Source: Gemmatimonadota bacterium
Lineage (GTDB): Bacteria; Gemmatimonadota; Gemmatimonadetes; Longimicrobiales; Longimicrobiaceae
Direction of reading: 5' to 3'
NCBI GenBank assembly: GCA_028287185.1
Contig: JAQBQD010000029.1
Coordinates: 1-64,000, forward strand
DNA: 64,000 bases
Positions within the stretch are counted from its first letter, which is position 1. Every line of letters begins with the position of its first letter. The notes below the pieces were generated by a model that was not told where the DNA came from, did no database searches, and saw only the letters and a list, made by a program, of their open reading frames with translations. Shown here in pieces: positions 8,398 to 17,786 of the stretch. The translations under genes were made by a program, and so were the position numbers.

Positions 8398-9135
8398 TCA
8401 GTTGTGGACCAGCGTGCCGATGCGCTCGCCGCGGATGGCCTTGGCCACGGAGCGGGGCGCGTCGGTGCTCAGGACGATGATGGGGATGTCGTTCTCGCGG
8501 CAGAGCGAGATCGCCGCGGTATCCATCACCCCCAGGCCGCGCGTGATCACCTCCATGAACGTGATCTCCGGGATGAAGACGGCGCCGGCGTCCTTGGCCG
8601 GGTCGGCGGAGTACACCCCGTCCACCTTGGTGGCCTTGATGATGACGTCCGCCTCCATCTCGATCCCGCGCAGCACCGCCGCGGTGTCCGTGGAAAAGTA
8701 GGGGTTGCCGGTGCCGCCCGCAAAGAGCACCACGCGCCCCTTCTCCAGGTGGCGGATGGCGCGCCGCCGGATGTAGGGCTCGGCGAGCTGCTCCATGCGG
8801 ATGGCCGTCAGCACGCGCGTCTCCACGCCCTTGCGCTCCAGCAGGTCCTGCAGCGCCAGCGCATTGATGACGGTCGCCAGCATCCCCATGTAGTCGGCCG
8901 AGACGCGGTCCATGCCCTGCGCGCTGGCGGTGGTGCCGCGGACGATGTTCCCGCCCCCGATCACCAGGCCCAGGTGCACCCCCATCTCGTGCACCTGCTT
9001 GATCTCGTCCGTGATCCGGTCGACGACCACGCCGTCGATGCCGAACCCCTGCTCTCCGGCGAGCTGCTCGCCGGAGAGCTTGAGGAGGACGCGGCGATAC
9101 TTCAGGCCCTCGGGCCCGTTCTCGCCGTCGGCCAT
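8398..9135 (-). CDS. pyrH: Uridylate kinase PyrH
   Basis: Phosphorylates UMP to UDP; an amino-acid-kinase fold protein specific to bacteria. The 245-aa product has [11 protein letters not shown] (about 17-27), the GGGNIVRG phosphate loop, and [17 protein letters not shown] near the C-terminus. ATG 9135 overlaps the tsf stop as ATGA. The first ~10 residues ([10 protein letters not shown]) are a short non-conserved extension. Confidence 0.97.
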   Translation of the reverse strand: MADGENGPEGLKYRRVLLKLSGEQLAGEQGFGIDGVVVDRITDEIKQVHEMGVHLGLVIGGGNIVRGTTASAQGMDRVSADYMGMLATVINALALQDLLERKGVETRVLTAIRMEQLAEPYIRRRAIRHLEKGRVVLFAGGTGNPYFSTDTAAVLRGIEMEADVIIKATKVDGVYSADPAKDAGAVFIPEITFMEVITRGLGVMDTAAISLCRENDIPIIVLSTDAPRSVAKAIRGERIGTLVHN

Positions 9136-9728
9136 CACTCGCCCAGGGCGTAGCGCGCGAACCGGCGGACCTCGATCTTCTCGCCCGTGCGGGCAGAGAC
9201 CTCGGTGATGAGCTGGCCCACGGTGACGTCCGGGTTCTTCACGAAGGGCTGCTCCAGCAGCGCCTGGTCCTGGTAGAACTTCTCCAGCTTGCCGTCGACG
9301 ATCTTGTCCCAGATCTTCTCCGGCTTGCCCGACTCCTTCATCTGCTCGCGGTAGACGGCGCGCTCGCGCTCCACCAGCTCGGCCGAGAAGTCCTCGCGGC
9401 GGATGGCGACGGGGTTGGCGGCGGCGATGTGCATGGCGATGTCGCGCACCACCTGCAGGAAGCCATCCGTCTTGGCGACGAAGTCGGTCTCGCAGTTCAC
9501 CTCCACCAGGACGCCGATCTTGCCGCCCATGTGGATGTAGCTGCCCACCGTGCCCTCGCGGGCCTCGCGGTCGGCGCGCTTGGCGGCCTTCGCGGCGCCG
9601 CGGGCACGGAGGATGTCGATGGCCGCCTCCATGTCGCCTTTCGACTCGGTGAGCGCGCCCTTGCACTCCATCATGCCCGCGCCCGTGCGGTCGCGGAGCT
9701 CCTTCACGTCCTTGGCCGAGATGCTCAT
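9135..9728 (-). CDS. tsf: Elongation factor Ts (short form)
   Basis: Nucleotide exchange factor for EF-Tu. The 197-aa product has the N-terminal UBA-like domain ([19 protein letters not shown], about residues 7-25) and the [10 protein letters not shown] core motif. It is about the size of the short EF-Ts of Thermus rather than the ~280-aa E. coli form, so it lacks the second core subdomain. I chose ATG 9728 ([12 protein letters not shown]) over the TTG three codons earlier because it matches the family N-terminus. It follows rpsB after a 120-bp gap with a hairpin. Confidence 0.95.
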   Translation of the reverse strand: MSISAKDVKELRDRTGAGMMECKGALTESKGDMEAAIDILRARGAAKAAKRADREAREGTVGSYIHMGGKIGVLVEVNCETDFVAKTDGFLQVVRDIAMHIAAANPVAIRREDFSAELVERERAVYREQMKESGKPEKIWDKIVDGKLEKFYQDQALLEQPFVKNPDVTVGQLITEVSARTGEKIEVRRFARYALGE

Positions 9729-9786
9729 GGTCTCCAAACCGATTCGTGGTTGTCTTGTCGCGTGCGTCGGAGCGCCTGTCTGCGAA

Positions 9787-9823
9787 ATGGGGCCACAGGC
9801 GGTCTCCCGCGCGGTGGCCCCAT
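9787..9823 (-). terminator. Hairpin in the rpsB-tsf gap
   Basis: A 10-bp perfect stem (ATGGGGCCAC / GTGGCCCCAT) around a 17-nt loop, 25 nt past the rpsB stop and about 58 nt before tsf. An intercistronic terminator-like hairpin at the same place is known in E. coli rpsB-tsf, where it lowers tsf expression. A similar role here is an inference. Confidence 0.5.
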
Positions 9824-9848
9824 GGGTCGGGTCGGCGGCGGGCCGGCC

Positions 9849-10718
9849 TTACTCCTCGGTGCCGCTCTCCCCGTCGGCGCCCGGCGCGCCGGCGACGGCA
9901 TCCGGACGCGGCTTGCGCTTGCGGCGCGGGCGGCGCTTGTTGCGGTCCTCGCGGTCGGCCGGCGAGGCGGCGCCCGTCTCGGTGGAGTACGTGGTGACCT
10001 CGGCCTCCTCCGAGCGGCGGCGCTCGTCCGCCGGCATGGCGGCGCGGGCTTCCACGATGGTGTCCGCCACGGCGCCGCTGATCAGGCTGACCGAGCGGAT
10101 GGCGTCGTCGTTGCCCGCGATGGGCACCGTGAGCAGGTCCGGGTCGGCGTTGGTGTCGGCGATGGCGATCACCGGGATGCCCAGCTTGTTCGCCTCGGAG
10201 ATGGCGATCTTCTCCTTCTTGGCGTCCACCACGAAGATGGCGCCCGGAAGGCGGGCCATGTCCTTCACGCCGGCCAGGTACTTGTCCAGGCGCTCGCGCT
10301 CACGCTCGAGCATGAGGCGCTCCTTCTTCGTGTAGAAGTCGAAGGCGCCCTCCTCCTGCCCGCGCTCCAGCTCGCGCAGGCGGCGGATCTGCTTCTTGAT
10401 GGTGGTGAAGTTGGTGAGCATGCCGCCCAGCCAGCGCTCCGTCACGTAGAACGAGCTCGAGCGCTCGGCCTCGGACTGGATGACCTGGCGGAGCTGCTTC
10501 TTGGTGCAGACGAAGAGCACCTTGTCGCCCTTGGAGATGACGCCGCGCACCAACTCCTGCGCCAGCTCCAGCTGGCGCAGCGTCTTCTTCAGGTCGATGA
10601 TGTAGATGCCGTTGCGCTCCGCGAAGATGAACTTGCGCATCTTCGGGTTCCAGCGGCTGGTCTGGTGTCCGAAATGGACGCCGGCTTCGAGAAGGTCCTG
10701 GATCTGTGGCTGCGCCAT
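9849..10718 (-). CDS. rpsB: 30S ribosomal protein S2
   Basis: Ribosomal protein bridging the head and body of the small subunit. The 289-aa product has the S2 signatures: [24 protein letters not shown] near the N-terminus, then [11 protein letters not shown] and [33 protein letters not shown]. Beyond residue about 235 it carries an extra ~55-residue charged tail with a very basic patch ([13 protein letters not shown]) ending in acidic residues. The tail is longer than in most S2 proteins and is probably disordered. Confidence 0.97.
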   Translation of the reverse strand: MAQPQIQDLLEAGVHFGHQTSRWNPKMRKFIFAERNGIYIIDLKKTLRQLELAQELVRGVISKGDKVLFVCTKKQLRQVIQSEAERSSSFYVTERWLGGMLTNFTTIKKQIRRLRELERGQEEGAFDFYTKKERLMLERERERLDKYLAGVKDMARLPGAIFVVDAKKEKIAISEANKLGIPVIAIADTNADPDLLTVPIAGNDDAIRSVSLISGAVADTIVEARAAMPADERRRSEEAEVTTYSTETGAASPADREDRNKRRPRRKRKPRPDAVAGAPGADGESGTEE

Positions 10719-10865
10719 CGTGCGGTCCCGGTGCTTGGTTTTGTCCCGCTCAGCCAGAAGGCGAGCAGGCCTCCACCGCCATCGTCCGCGCGAGCCGACC
10801 GCCCTGGGGGCGGCACCCGGCCGTGCGTCCGGCGGTGTGTGGGATGGGCCGGAGTTCGGAACGAC

Positions 10866-10900
10866 GCCGTGCCGGAGGGGGCGAACCCCTCCGGCACGGC
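10866..10900 (-). terminator. Strong hairpin after rpsI
   Basis: A perfect 15-bp stem (GCCGTGCCGGAGGGG / CCCCTCCGGCACGGC) with a 5-nt loop that reads TTCGC on the transcribed strand, 17 nt after the rpsI stop. No T-run follows, as is common for terminators in high-GC genomes. It separates rplM-rpsI from rpsB-tsf. Confidence 0.65.
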
Positions 10901-10916
10901 CGTTCCACGCCCCCGA

Positions 10917-11309
10917 CTAGCGCTTGGAGAACTGGAACTTCTTGCGGGCGCCGGGCTGGCCCGGCTTCTTGCGCTCCACCTCGCGCGGGTCGCGCGTGAG
11001 CAGCGAGTCGGCGCGAAGCCGGACGCGGAAGCCCTCGTCCACCTTCAGCAGCGCGCGGGCGATGCCAAGGCGGATGGCGTCGGCTTGGCCGCGAAGCCCG
11101 CCGCCGTTGACATTGACGATCACGTCGTACTGCCCCTGCGTCTCGGTGGCCCCGAACGGCTGGTTGGCCGACTGGCGCAGCACGTGGCGCGGAAGGTAGT
11201 CCTCGAGCGTGCGGCCGTTCACCTTCCAGGTGCCGTTGCCGGGACGCAGGTACACGCGAGCCACCGAGGTCTTGCGGCGGCCGATGGCGTGGTACTGTTC
11301 GATTGCCAT
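10917..11309 (-). CDS. rpsI: 30S ribosomal protein S9
   Basis: Small-subunit head protein whose C-terminal tail reaches the P-site tRNA. The 130-aa product contains [17 protein letters not shown] near the N-terminus, the conserved [17 protein letters not shown] segment and a basic tail ending in KKFQFSKR. It has the usual partner rplM upstream (8-nt gap). Confidence 0.97.
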   Translation of the reverse strand: MAIEQYHAIGRRKTSVARVYLRPGNGTWKVNGRTLEDYLPRHVLRQSANQPFGATETQGQYDVIVNVNGGGLRGQADAIRLGIARALLKVDEGFRVRLRADSLLTRDPREVERKKPGQPGARKKFQFSKR

Positions 11310-11317
11310 TGCTCAGC

Positions 11318-11746
11318 TCAGAAGGTGAGGGTGCTGGGGCTCTGCGCGGCGTGCGGGTGCTCGGCACCAGCGTACACCCGGAGCTTGTCGCGCATCTGCC
11401 GGCCGAGCGCGCCCTTGGGGAGCATGCCCTTCACCGCCAGCTCGATCACCCGCTCGGGGTGCTCTTCCAGCATCTTGCGGAAGGGGATGAACTTCTCCCC
11501 GCCCATGTAGCCGGTGTGCTTGAAGTACGTCTTCTGGTCCGCCTTCTTGCCGCTGAGCTGCACCCGGGAGGCGTTGAGCACGATGACGTGGTCGCCCGTG
11601 TCCAGATGCGGCGTGAAGGTGGGCTTGTGCTTGCCGCGGAGGATGCGGGCAACTTCGGTCGCGATGCGGCCGAGGATCTTGTTCTCGGCGTCGATCACGA
11701 ACCAGCTGCGCTGGATCTCGCCCGCCTTGACGGAATAGGTCTTCAT
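11318..11746 (-). CDS. rplM: 50S ribosomal protein L13
   Basis: Early-assembly large-subunit protein. The 142-aa product is standard, with [25 protein letters not shown] at residues about 15-39 and [18 protein letters not shown] following. ATG at 11746 gives the family N-terminus ([15 protein letters not shown]). It is the first gene of the ribosomal/envelope superoperon and is preceded by its own promoter and a leader terminator. Confidence 0.97.
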   Translation of the reverse strand: MKTYSVKAGEIQRSWFVIDAENKILGRIATEVARILRGKHKPTFTPHLDTGDHVIVLNASRVQLSGKKADQKTYFKHTGYMGGEKFIPFRKMLEEHPERVIELAVKGMLPKGALGRQMRDKLRVYAGAEHPHAAQSPSTLTF

Positions 11747-11808
11747 CGGACTCCAATTCGGCGCCTGGTCAGGACGCACTCGCCGGCCACGCGCCGGCCT
11801 AGATTTTA

Positions 11809-11839
11809 GAAAAAAATCCCGCCTCGGAGCCCCCGAAGC
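11809..11839 (-). terminator. Candidate attenuator in the rplM leader
   Basis: On the minus strand, a 7-bp stem (GCTTCGG / CCGAGGC, one G-U pair) with a GGGCT loop is followed by GGGA and a run of seven T. It lies between the rplM promoter and the rplM start, inside the leader RNA, and there is no gene upstream that it could terminate. Confidence 0.7.
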
Positions 11840-11867
11840 GGACCTGGCGTGGTCGGGACAGACGGGA

Positions 11868-11896
11868 AAAATACGTGCGGATGCGCCACCTGTCAA
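11868..11896 (-). promoter_or_regulatory. Sigma-70-type promoter of rplM
   Basis: On the minus strand a perfect -35 TTGACA (11891-11896), a 17-bp spacer, then TATTTT (11868-11873). The start point is expected near 11862, giving a leader of about 115 nt before rplM. Confidence 0.8.
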
Positions 11897-12142
11897 CCCG
11901 CGGGGGCAGGTTCGCGCTCACTCGGAACGCCGCCGTTCGCCCTCGGCTCCGCGCGTTCCGCCGTGCGTGTGGCGGAGGTCCGACGCAGGTCGGCGACGAC
12001 ACCGGCGGGAAACCGCCGCAGGCGCCGCGAAAGTGGGGGTCAACGGTTTGCCCCGCAACGCCTTCCGCGATCATGCCCGAGGGTCGCGCCGTGGACGGCG
12101 GGCGGCGTGGAGGCCGGCCCCCGCGCGGTGGGAGCCCGCGAT

Positions 12143-12186
12143 GGCAGGCGGATATGCGGTTGCACGCCCGGATTCATCCGAGGCCG
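12143..12186 (+). repeat. Short dispersed repeat, copy 2
   Basis: Aligns with 2554-2605 (GCGGTTGCACGCCCGGATTC core). Intergenic, with a small internal palindrome. Confidence 0.5.
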
Positions 12187-12379
12187 CGCGTGGAGGCTCG
12201 CCAAGCTCGTTCGACGGTGACGATCGAGACGGCGGTCCGATCTGCAGAACGTCGGCCCTGGATGTTTCCCGCGTGCCGCGCCTCGACCCTCGCGCTGGCG
12301 CCGCCACGCGCGCGGAGCCCGCGAAAGCGATCGTGACCCGAAGGGCGGAGACGGACGGGGCAGTTTCCGGCCGGCTTCG

Positions 12380-12414
12380 TTTTGCTGGCGATCGTTGTTT
12401 GATCGCCAGCAAAA
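12380..12414 (-). terminator. Second terminator downstream of the sigma factor gene
   Basis: A perfect 14-bp stem (TTTTGCTGGCGATC / GATCGCCAGCAAAA) with a 7-nt loop, flanked by A on one side and T on the other, so it can work in both directions. Confidence 0.75.
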
Positions 12415-12490
12415 TAGAGCGCGGTGACCGCGAAGCGGGCATTCGCCCAACCCTCCCCATCCCCCGTCGTTCAGAATCCGTGGAAACGAA

Positions 12491-12522
12491 GCCGCCCGGC
12501 GCTCTCGGAGAGGCCGGGCGGC
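12491..12522 (-). terminator. First terminator downstream of the sigma factor gene
   Basis: A 10-bp stem (GCCGCCCGGC / GCCGGGCGGC) with an inner CTCT/AGAG pairing, 22 nt after the stop codon. It forms a tandem pair with the hairpin at 12380-12414. Confidence 0.65.
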
Positions 12523-12543
12523 ATCCTGTCGACGGACGATGCG

Positions 12544-13401
12544 TTATTGAAGGAACGTCTCGAGGAACCGCGCCCGGGACTGGTGGCGGAGCCGGAGCAG
12601 CGCCTTCTCCTTGATCTGCCGCACGCGCTCGCGGGTAATGCCGAAGCTCTCGCCAATCTGCTCGAGCGTCATGGGCTCGGTGTCGCCCAGGCCGAAGTAC
12701 AGCCGCAGGACCTTGGCTTCGCGCTCGGTGAGGGTGGAAAGTGCGTCTTCGATGGAGCGCTTGAGGGCGTGCTCGTAGACTTCGTCGTCGGGGCCGGGGG
12801 CGAGCTGGTCGGAAAGGTAGTCGAGGAGCTGGCCGTCTTCGCCGGGTACGAGGGGGGCGTCGAGCGAGAGGTAGACCTGCGACATGGCGAGCGCGTGCGA
12901 GATCTCGTCCTCGGGCACCTCCAGCTCTTCCGCGATCTCCTGCAGGGTGGGCTCGCGTCCCAGCTCCTGGGTGAGCGCCGAGGAGCGCCGTCCGATGCGG
13001 TGCACCGCCCCCGCCCTGCTGAGCGGCACCCGCACGATCCGTGACTGCTCGGCCAGCGCCTGCAGGATGGCCTGCCGGATCCACCAGACGGCGTAGGAGA
13101 TGAACTTGATCCCCTTGGTCTCGTCGAACTTCCGCGCCGCGCGGATCAGGCCGATGTTGCCCTCGTTGATGAGGTCGGAGAGCGACACGCCCTGGTTCTG
13201 GTACTTCTTGGCGACCGCCACCACGAAGCGCAGGTTGGAGCGCACCAGCGTCTCCAGGGCCTCGCCGTCCCCGTCGCGGATCCCGCGTGCCAGCCGCCCT
13301 TCCTCGTTGCGGTCGATGAGGGGGTAGGCGCTGATCTCGCGCAGGTACTGGTCCAGCGACTCGGATTCGGCTGCGACCTTCTTGGGCGGGCTGAACGTCA
13401 T
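12544..13401 (-). CDS. rpoD: Primary-type RNA polymerase sigma factor (short RpoD/SigA)
   Basis: Sigma-70 family factor directing polymerase to housekeeping promoters. The 285-aa product begins directly at region 1.2 (DQYLREISAYPLIDRNEE); region 1.1 and the non-conserved insert are absent. Region 2 is intact (DLINEGNIGLIRAARKFD, KFISYAVWWIRQAI), and regions 3 and 4 follow, ending with the helix-turn-helix TLEQIGESFGITRERVRQIKEKAL. ATG 13401 has a GGAG 6 nt upstream. Region 2.4/4.2 sequences fit TTGACA/TATAAT recognition, matching the promoters seen in this window. A group-2 alternative sigma is possible, but the conserved core favours the housekeeping role. Confidence 0.88.
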   Translation of the reverse strand: MTFSPPKKVAAESESLDQYLREISAYPLIDRNEEGRLARGIRDGDGEALETLVRSNLRFVVAVAKKYQNQGVSLSDLINEGNIGLIRAARKFDETKGIKFISYAVWWIRQAILQALAEQSRIVRVPLSRAGAVHRIGRRSSALTQELGREPTLQEIAEELEVPEDEISHALAMSQVYLSLDAPLVPGEDGQLLDYLSDQLAPGPDDEVYEHALKRSIEDALSTLTEREAKVLRLYFGLGDTEPMTLEQIGESFGITRERVRQIKEKALLRLRHQSRARFLETFLQ

Positions 13402-13557
13402 GGATGCTCCGTGCGACGGAACAGGGAACGGCGGAAAGGGACGGGCTCGCGGAGAATGGGCTTCGGCGGCGCGGAAGCGCGTGAGGCGGCTTCCCGGGGG
13501 CGGGACGCGCCGAAGATCTATGTAGGGAAGGTGGTCCTCCGGACGGAGCCAGGGTGG

Positions 13558-13586
13558 AGTATGACAGGCGCCCGCTGCGGTGTCAA
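13558..13586 (-). promoter_or_regulatory. Promoter of the sigma factor gene
   Basis: On the minus strand TTGACA (13581-13586), 17-bp spacer, CATACT (13558-13563). It sits just after the lepB stop and gives a ~150-nt untranslated leader for the sigma gene. Confidence 0.65.
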
Positions 13587-13623
13587 GGCCCGGCGCCAAA
13601 CATCCTGCGCAGGGCCGGGAAGG

Positions 13624-14412
13624 TCAGTGCACGACCTCGCCGATGCGGCGCCAGCGCACCCCGGTGAGCCAGTCCAGCGGCTGCGAAAGGTCGCGCTCGA
13701 ACGAGTAGTAGATGAACATGGGGCGGCCGCGGACGGACTCCTTTCCCAGGAACCCCCAGTAGCGCGAGTCGTCGGAGTTGTCGCGGTTGTCGCCCAGCCC
13801 GAAGTACTTGCCGGGGGGGACCACGATGGGCCCCCATGTGTCCCGAGAGGGGCGGTAGTCGGACAGGCTGGCGGGCCGGTGCACCAGGTAGGGCACCTGC
13901 CACATCATGCGCGCGTCGGCGGGGTCGCTGAGCGGGTCGATGTGGCGGGCATACGGCTCCACCTGCGGGTGCCCGTTCACCAGGAGGGTCTTGTCGCGCA
14001 TCTCCAGCGTGTCGCCGGGGACGCCCACGATGCGCTTGACGAAGTTCTTGGTGGAGTCCTCAGGCGGCACGAACACCACCACGTCGCCGCGGCCCGGCTC
14101 GGTGAAGGCGGGCAGGTGCGAGTGGGTGCCCGGCACCTCGGCGCCGTAGACGGCCTTGTTCACCAGCAGGAAGTCGCCCACCATGAGGGTGCCTTCCATG
14201 GAGCCGGTGGGGATCTTGAAGGCCTCCACCAGGAAGGTGCGGATGCCCAGGAAGAGCAGGACGGCCGTGCAGATGGCCTTGGTCCACTCCCACATCCAGC
14301 GGCCCGTGCTGATGGAGCCGCGGCTTTCGTCGGCGGGGCGGGTGAGCTGCTCGACGACGCGCGTGGAGGGGCGGGGCGCGTCGCCGAAGGGGGGGAGGGG
14401 CGTGGTGTCCAT
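13624..14412 (-). CDS. lepB: Signal peptidase I
   Basis: Membrane serine protease that removes signal peptides from Sec/Tat substrates. The product (262 aa from ATG 14412) has one clear membrane segment (about residues 45-65). The catalytic serine is in PTGSMEGTL (about residue 75), the lysine in FVKRIVGVPGD, and box E is GLGDNRDNSDDSRYWG. A Pro-rich cytoplasmic N-terminus of ~35 residues precedes the membrane helix. A GTG at 14493 could add 27 residues; neither start has a good ribosome-binding site, so the start is uncertain. Confidence 0.93.
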   Translation of the reverse strand: MDTTPLPPFGDAPRPSTRVVEQLTRPADESRGSISTGRWMWEWTKAICTAVLLFLGIRTFLVEAFKIPTGSMEGTLMVGDFLLVNKAVYGAEVPGTHSHLPAFTEPGRGDVVVFVPPEDSTKNFVKRIVGVPGDTLEMRDKTLLVNGHPQVEPYARHIDPLSDPADARMMWQVPYLVHRPASLSDYRPSRDTWGPIVVPPGKYFGLGDNRDNSDDSRYWGFLGKESVRGRPMFIYYSFERDLSQPLDWLTGVRWRRIGEVVH

Positions 14413-14645
14413 GCGCGGGGGCGTGCGGTTGCCGCGGAAGGAGGCCCCGGCGGTGGTGGACGGGCCGGCGGGGGCTTCCGCGGTGTGGTACACGGGTGGT
14501 GCAGGCGCGTTCCGGGCGCATAGTTACGCACCCCGCGCCGATGGGACGGCCGTCCTCGATCGTCGACGAGCCCGGCGTCTGCCCGACTCGAATCCGGTGG
14601 CACGGGGGAGAGACGGGTATCGTACAGGCCTCGCGCCCCCCGGGG

Positions 14646-14677
14646 CCGGCCCGCGCGGACGCTTCCGCGCGGGCCGG
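14646..14677 (-). terminator. Terminator of the aldehyde dehydrogenase gene
   Basis: A perfect 14-bp stem (CCGGCCCGCGCGGA / TCCGCGCGGGCCGG) with a 4-nt loop, 12 nt after the stop codon. Confidence 0.7.
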
Positions 14678-14689
14678 TCGGTCGGTGCC

Positions 14690-16189
14690 TCAGTACGGCG
14701 AGGCGTCGTAGTTGTCGATCTGGGCGCGCTGCAGCTTTCCGGAGTAGTCCACGTAGCAGACCTTGGTCTCGGAGTAGAACTCGTAGACCTCCCAGCCGCC
14801 CTCGCGGTGCCCGTTGCCCGTCTGCTTGACGCCGCCGAAGGGAAGGTGCGCCTCGGCGCCGATGGTGGGCGCGTTGACGTAGGTGATGCCGTTGTCCAGG
14901 TCCTGCATGGCGCGGAACGAGAGGTTCACGTCGCGCGTGTAGATAGAGCTGGACAGCCCGTACTTCACTTCGTTGTTAATGCGGAAGGCCTCGTCCGCGT
15001 CCGAGAAGCGGATCACGGACAGCACCGGCCCGAAGATCTCCTCCGTCGCCAGGCGCGAGCCGGGCTTGACGTTGTCGAAGATGGTGGGCTGGAAGAAGTA
15101 GCCGTCGTCCAGCCCCTCGCCCGTGGCCCGCCCGCCGCCCAGGACCAGCTCGGCCTCCTGCTTCCCGATGGCCACGTACTTCTCCACCTTGTCCAGCGCG
15201 GCCTGGTTGATGAGCGGCCCCACGTCCACGCCTGCGTCCAGGCCGTAGCCCAGCTTCAGCTCGCAGGCGCGGGAGACCAGGCGCTCCAGGAGGGCGTCGT
15301 GCACGTCGTCGTGCACCAGCAGGCGCGAGGTGGCGGTGCAGCGCTGTCCGGTGGTGCCGAACGCGCCCCACAGAACGCCGTCCAGCGCCAGGTCCAGGTC
15401 GGCGTCGGGCATGACGATCTGCGCGTTCTTGCCCCCCATCTCCAGCGACAGCCGCTTGTGCATCTGTCCGCAGATGCGGCCCACCACGCTGCCCGTCTCG
15501 GTGCTGCCGGTGAACGAGACGACCGGGACGCCCGTGTGCTCCACGATGGCGGCGCCCACCTCGTCGCCCAGCCCGTGCACGAGGTTGACGACGCCCGTGG
15601 GGATGCCTGCGGCCTCCAGGATCTCCACCAGCAGCGAGACGGTGTGCGGCACGTCCTCGCCCGGCTTGGTGATCACGCTGTTCCCGCACAGCAGCGCCGG
15701 GAACATCTTCCACGTGGGGATGGCCATGGGGAAGTTGAAGGGCGTGATGAGACCGCACACGCCGATGGGCCGGCGGTAGCTCATCGCCCACTTGTCGCGA
15801 AGCTCGCTGGGCACGGTGTGCCCGAAGAGGCGGCGGCCTTCCACGGCGGCGTAGTAGGCGGTGTCGATGCCCTCCTGCACGTCGCCGCGGGTCTCCTGCA
15901 CCGTCTTGCCCATCTCGCGGGTGGCGGCGCGCGCGATCTCGTCCTTGCGCTCCACCATCAGGTCGCCGACGGCCTTGAGCAGCGCGCCGCGCTCGGGGGC
16001 CGGGGTGCGGCGCCAGACCTCGAAGCCCGCCTGGGCGGCGGCGACGGCGCGGTCGACGTCCTCGCGCCCGGAGCGCGGCCACAACCCGATCAGGTCCGAC
16101 CGCTTCGCCGGGTTGCGGTTCTCGAAGTATTCGCCCGTCGACGGCTCCACCCACTCGCCGCCGATGAAGTTCTTGTGCTTGTCAGCCAT
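14690..16189 (-). CDS. NAD(P)-dependent aldehyde dehydrogenase
   Basis: Oxidises an aldehyde to the carboxylate in the cytoplasm. The 499-aa product has the full ALDH fold: the cofactor region with SFTGSTETG (about residues 238-246), the general-base glutamate in LEMGGKNAQIV, the catalytic cysteine in GQRCTATSR (about 297), and EEIFGPVLSV near residue 390. The N-terminus (NFIGGEWVEPSTGEYFENRNP) resembles semialdehyde dehydrogenases of amino-acid or sugar-acid breakdown, but the substrate cannot be read from sequence. It stands alone with its own terminator. Confidence 0.92.
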   Translation of the reverse strand: MADKHKNFIGGEWVEPSTGEYFENRNPAKRSDLIGLWPRSGREDVDRAVAAAQAGFEVWRRTPAPERGALLKAVGDLMVERKDEIARAATREMGKTVQETRGDVQEGIDTAYYAAVEGRRLFGHTVPSELRDKWAMSYRRPIGVCGLITPFNFPMAIPTWKMFPALLCGNSVITKPGEDVPHTVSLLVEILEAAGIPTGVVNLVHGLGDEVGAAIVEHTGVPVVSFTGSTETGSVVGRICGQMHKRLSLEMGGKNAQIVMPDADLDLALDGVLWGAFGTTGQRCTATSRLLVHDDVHDALLERLVSRACELKLGYGLDAGVDVGPLINQAALDKVEKYVAIGKQEAELVLGGGRATGEGLDDGYFFQPTIFDNVKPGSRLATEEIFGPVLSVIRFSDADEAFRINNEVKYGLSSSIYTRDVNLSFRAMQDLDNGITYVNAPTIGAEAHLPFGGVKQTGNGHREGGWEVYEFYSETKVCYVDYSGKLQRAQIDNYDASPY

Positions 16190-16563
16190 CTCCGCCTCTG
16201 GTTTGGATCGTCGAGGTAGGGGTACACGCCGGTCGCCGGCGAGCCCGGAAATCTACACCGTCGGGAAGGGGGAGGCGAGGGGTGGGGTTAACGAGGACGG
16301 GAGGACGTCGGAGGATCGGGGGGGGAGGATCGCGCTTCGCTCAGGCGAAGCGGCGGACGCCACGTCCGCCGGGGGATGAAGACCCGCGGCTCGTGCAGCG
16401 CGAAGCCTGGTGAACCGGGCCGGGCTCAGTACGGAAGCCGGCGGTGCGGTCGTGGCCATCACCGCCGCCGGTCTCCCATGGGGAGCGAGCCTGTGACCAT
16501 GGGCGGTCCGGATCCGCGACGTTCCGCGGATGCACCCGGATTCCGCGGATTCCGGCGCACCCG
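16190..16563. other. Intergenic region upstream of the aldehyde dehydrogenase
   Basis: 374 bp without a credible ORF. It should contain the aldehyde dehydrogenase promoter, but I see no hexamer pair with good spacing. A purine-rich tract (about 16265-16330) is the only compositional feature. Confidence 0.5.
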
Positions 16564-17786
16564 CTAAGCCCTGACCTCCGCGAGCGTCTGGTCGATCCGA
16601 TGGGTCAGCTCGCCGGAGACGCCGGTCGCCTCGGCGAAGCGCGGCCACTGCTCGACGGCATCGCGCACCTCGTCGATCATGCCTTGCGCCCGCCGCGGGT
16701 CGATGCCGGCATCCTTCGCCACGCGAAGCATCTCCGCCGTGCCGGGGCGGCGCGCCTCGCCGGCGACGGACATCGTGTGCTCACCGCCCGGTCCGTCGGA
16801 GAAAACCAAGTCGTAGGCGGGGGAAAGCCTCCACGTGCCGTCGGTTTCCATCAGGTACGAGACGTTCTTCACGTGGTCGTCGCGGTTGTGGACGAGCACG
16901 TTGAAGGCCATCCGCCGATACGCCTCCTCCACCTGGCGATGGTCGTGGGTGAGGAGAAGGGTCGCGCGGAGGAAGCCATCGTAGTCCACGGACGGGATGC
17001 GGTGGCTGGCGTGCAGCAGCCCGCTCAGCGTGTGCATGTGAACCCGCTGCCCGCTCCGCCGGTCGAAGCGCTCCGCGCCGAAATAACGCCCCTCCTCGGT
17101 TTCGAACAGCCGCGTGGGAGGCACCTCGATGCCCGCTTCCTCCGCCATCGACGCGTACGCCGCCTCCACCGCGCCGATCTCGGGCCCGTCCGCCGCCGTG
17201 CCGAACTTCAGTAGGAAGCTCCGGTAGCCCGCCGGCAGCTCCGCCGCGCCCGACACGATGCGCCCGCTCCCGTCGTCCACGCCGACGAGCACCTTCGGCC
17301 GTGCGCCGCCGGGAGAGCCGCCCGCCACGCGGAGCGCCGGCAGCACGGCTTCCGGGCTGCCTTCCAGGATGCGCTCGGCCTGCCGCGCCAGCGCGTCCAG
17401 GTCAAGCTCCATCCCATCGACCGTGGAAGGCGTGGTCGCGGGGTGGTAGGTGAGCGCCCCCATGCCCCGCGCGCCGATGTAGGCCAGTCGGTCGAGCGGC
17501 GACATGCGCGTGGGGTTCAGCCCCTGCTTGCGGAACTCGCGGTCCATCAGCAGGAGGCCCCATCCGTCCGGCAGCGAGTCGCCGAAGACCCCGAACACGG
17601 GCGCGAAATCCCGGTCGGGGTGCTCGATCAGCCCGGGACGCACGGGGAGCTTCCAGGGAGAGATGGGAAAGGGATCGGCCAGGAACGAGGCTCGTACTCG
17701 AACACGACGCTTCGTTCTTCCTCGGCCAGCGTGCCGACCAGCCGTGGCGGCCCGCCCCAGTCCAGCCGGACTTCAAGCCTGCGCAT
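16564..17786 (-). pseudogene. hipA: HipA-type serine/threonine kinase toxin, frameshifted near the N-terminus
   Basis: HipA toxins phosphorylate translation factors such as GltX and cause growth arrest. From ATG 17786 the frame gives a good HipA N-terminus (MRRLEVRLDWGGPPRLVGTL ... VVFEYEPR). Near 17684-17690 it needs a shift to enter the frame carrying the rest (FLADPFPISPWKLPVRPGLIE). In the first frame a stop follows at once. The remaining ~359 codons keep the kinase parts: the Gly-rich loop SPGGARPK, LLKF lysine, catalytic HNRDDHVKN and the SPAYDL metal motif. Its ATG overlaps the hipB stop by 14 nt. Either one base has been lost (real or sequencing error) or translation restarts at the GTG near 17643. 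Confidence 0.75.

Larger units (their letters stand above)
11747..12543. other. Gene-free interval between rplM and the sigma factor gene
   Basis: About 800 bp without a credible ORF. From low to high coordinate it holds the rplM leader with its terminator-like hairpin, the rplM promoter, a copy of a short dispersed repeat (12143-12186) and two terminators for the sigma factor gene. The stretch 11900-12370 has no other recognisable signal. Confidence 0.6.

Noticed and set aside
14580-14610. Sequence ACTCGAATCCGG resembling a tRNA T-loop
   Set aside because: No paired 5-bp T stem, acceptor stem or anticodon arm can be drawn around it.
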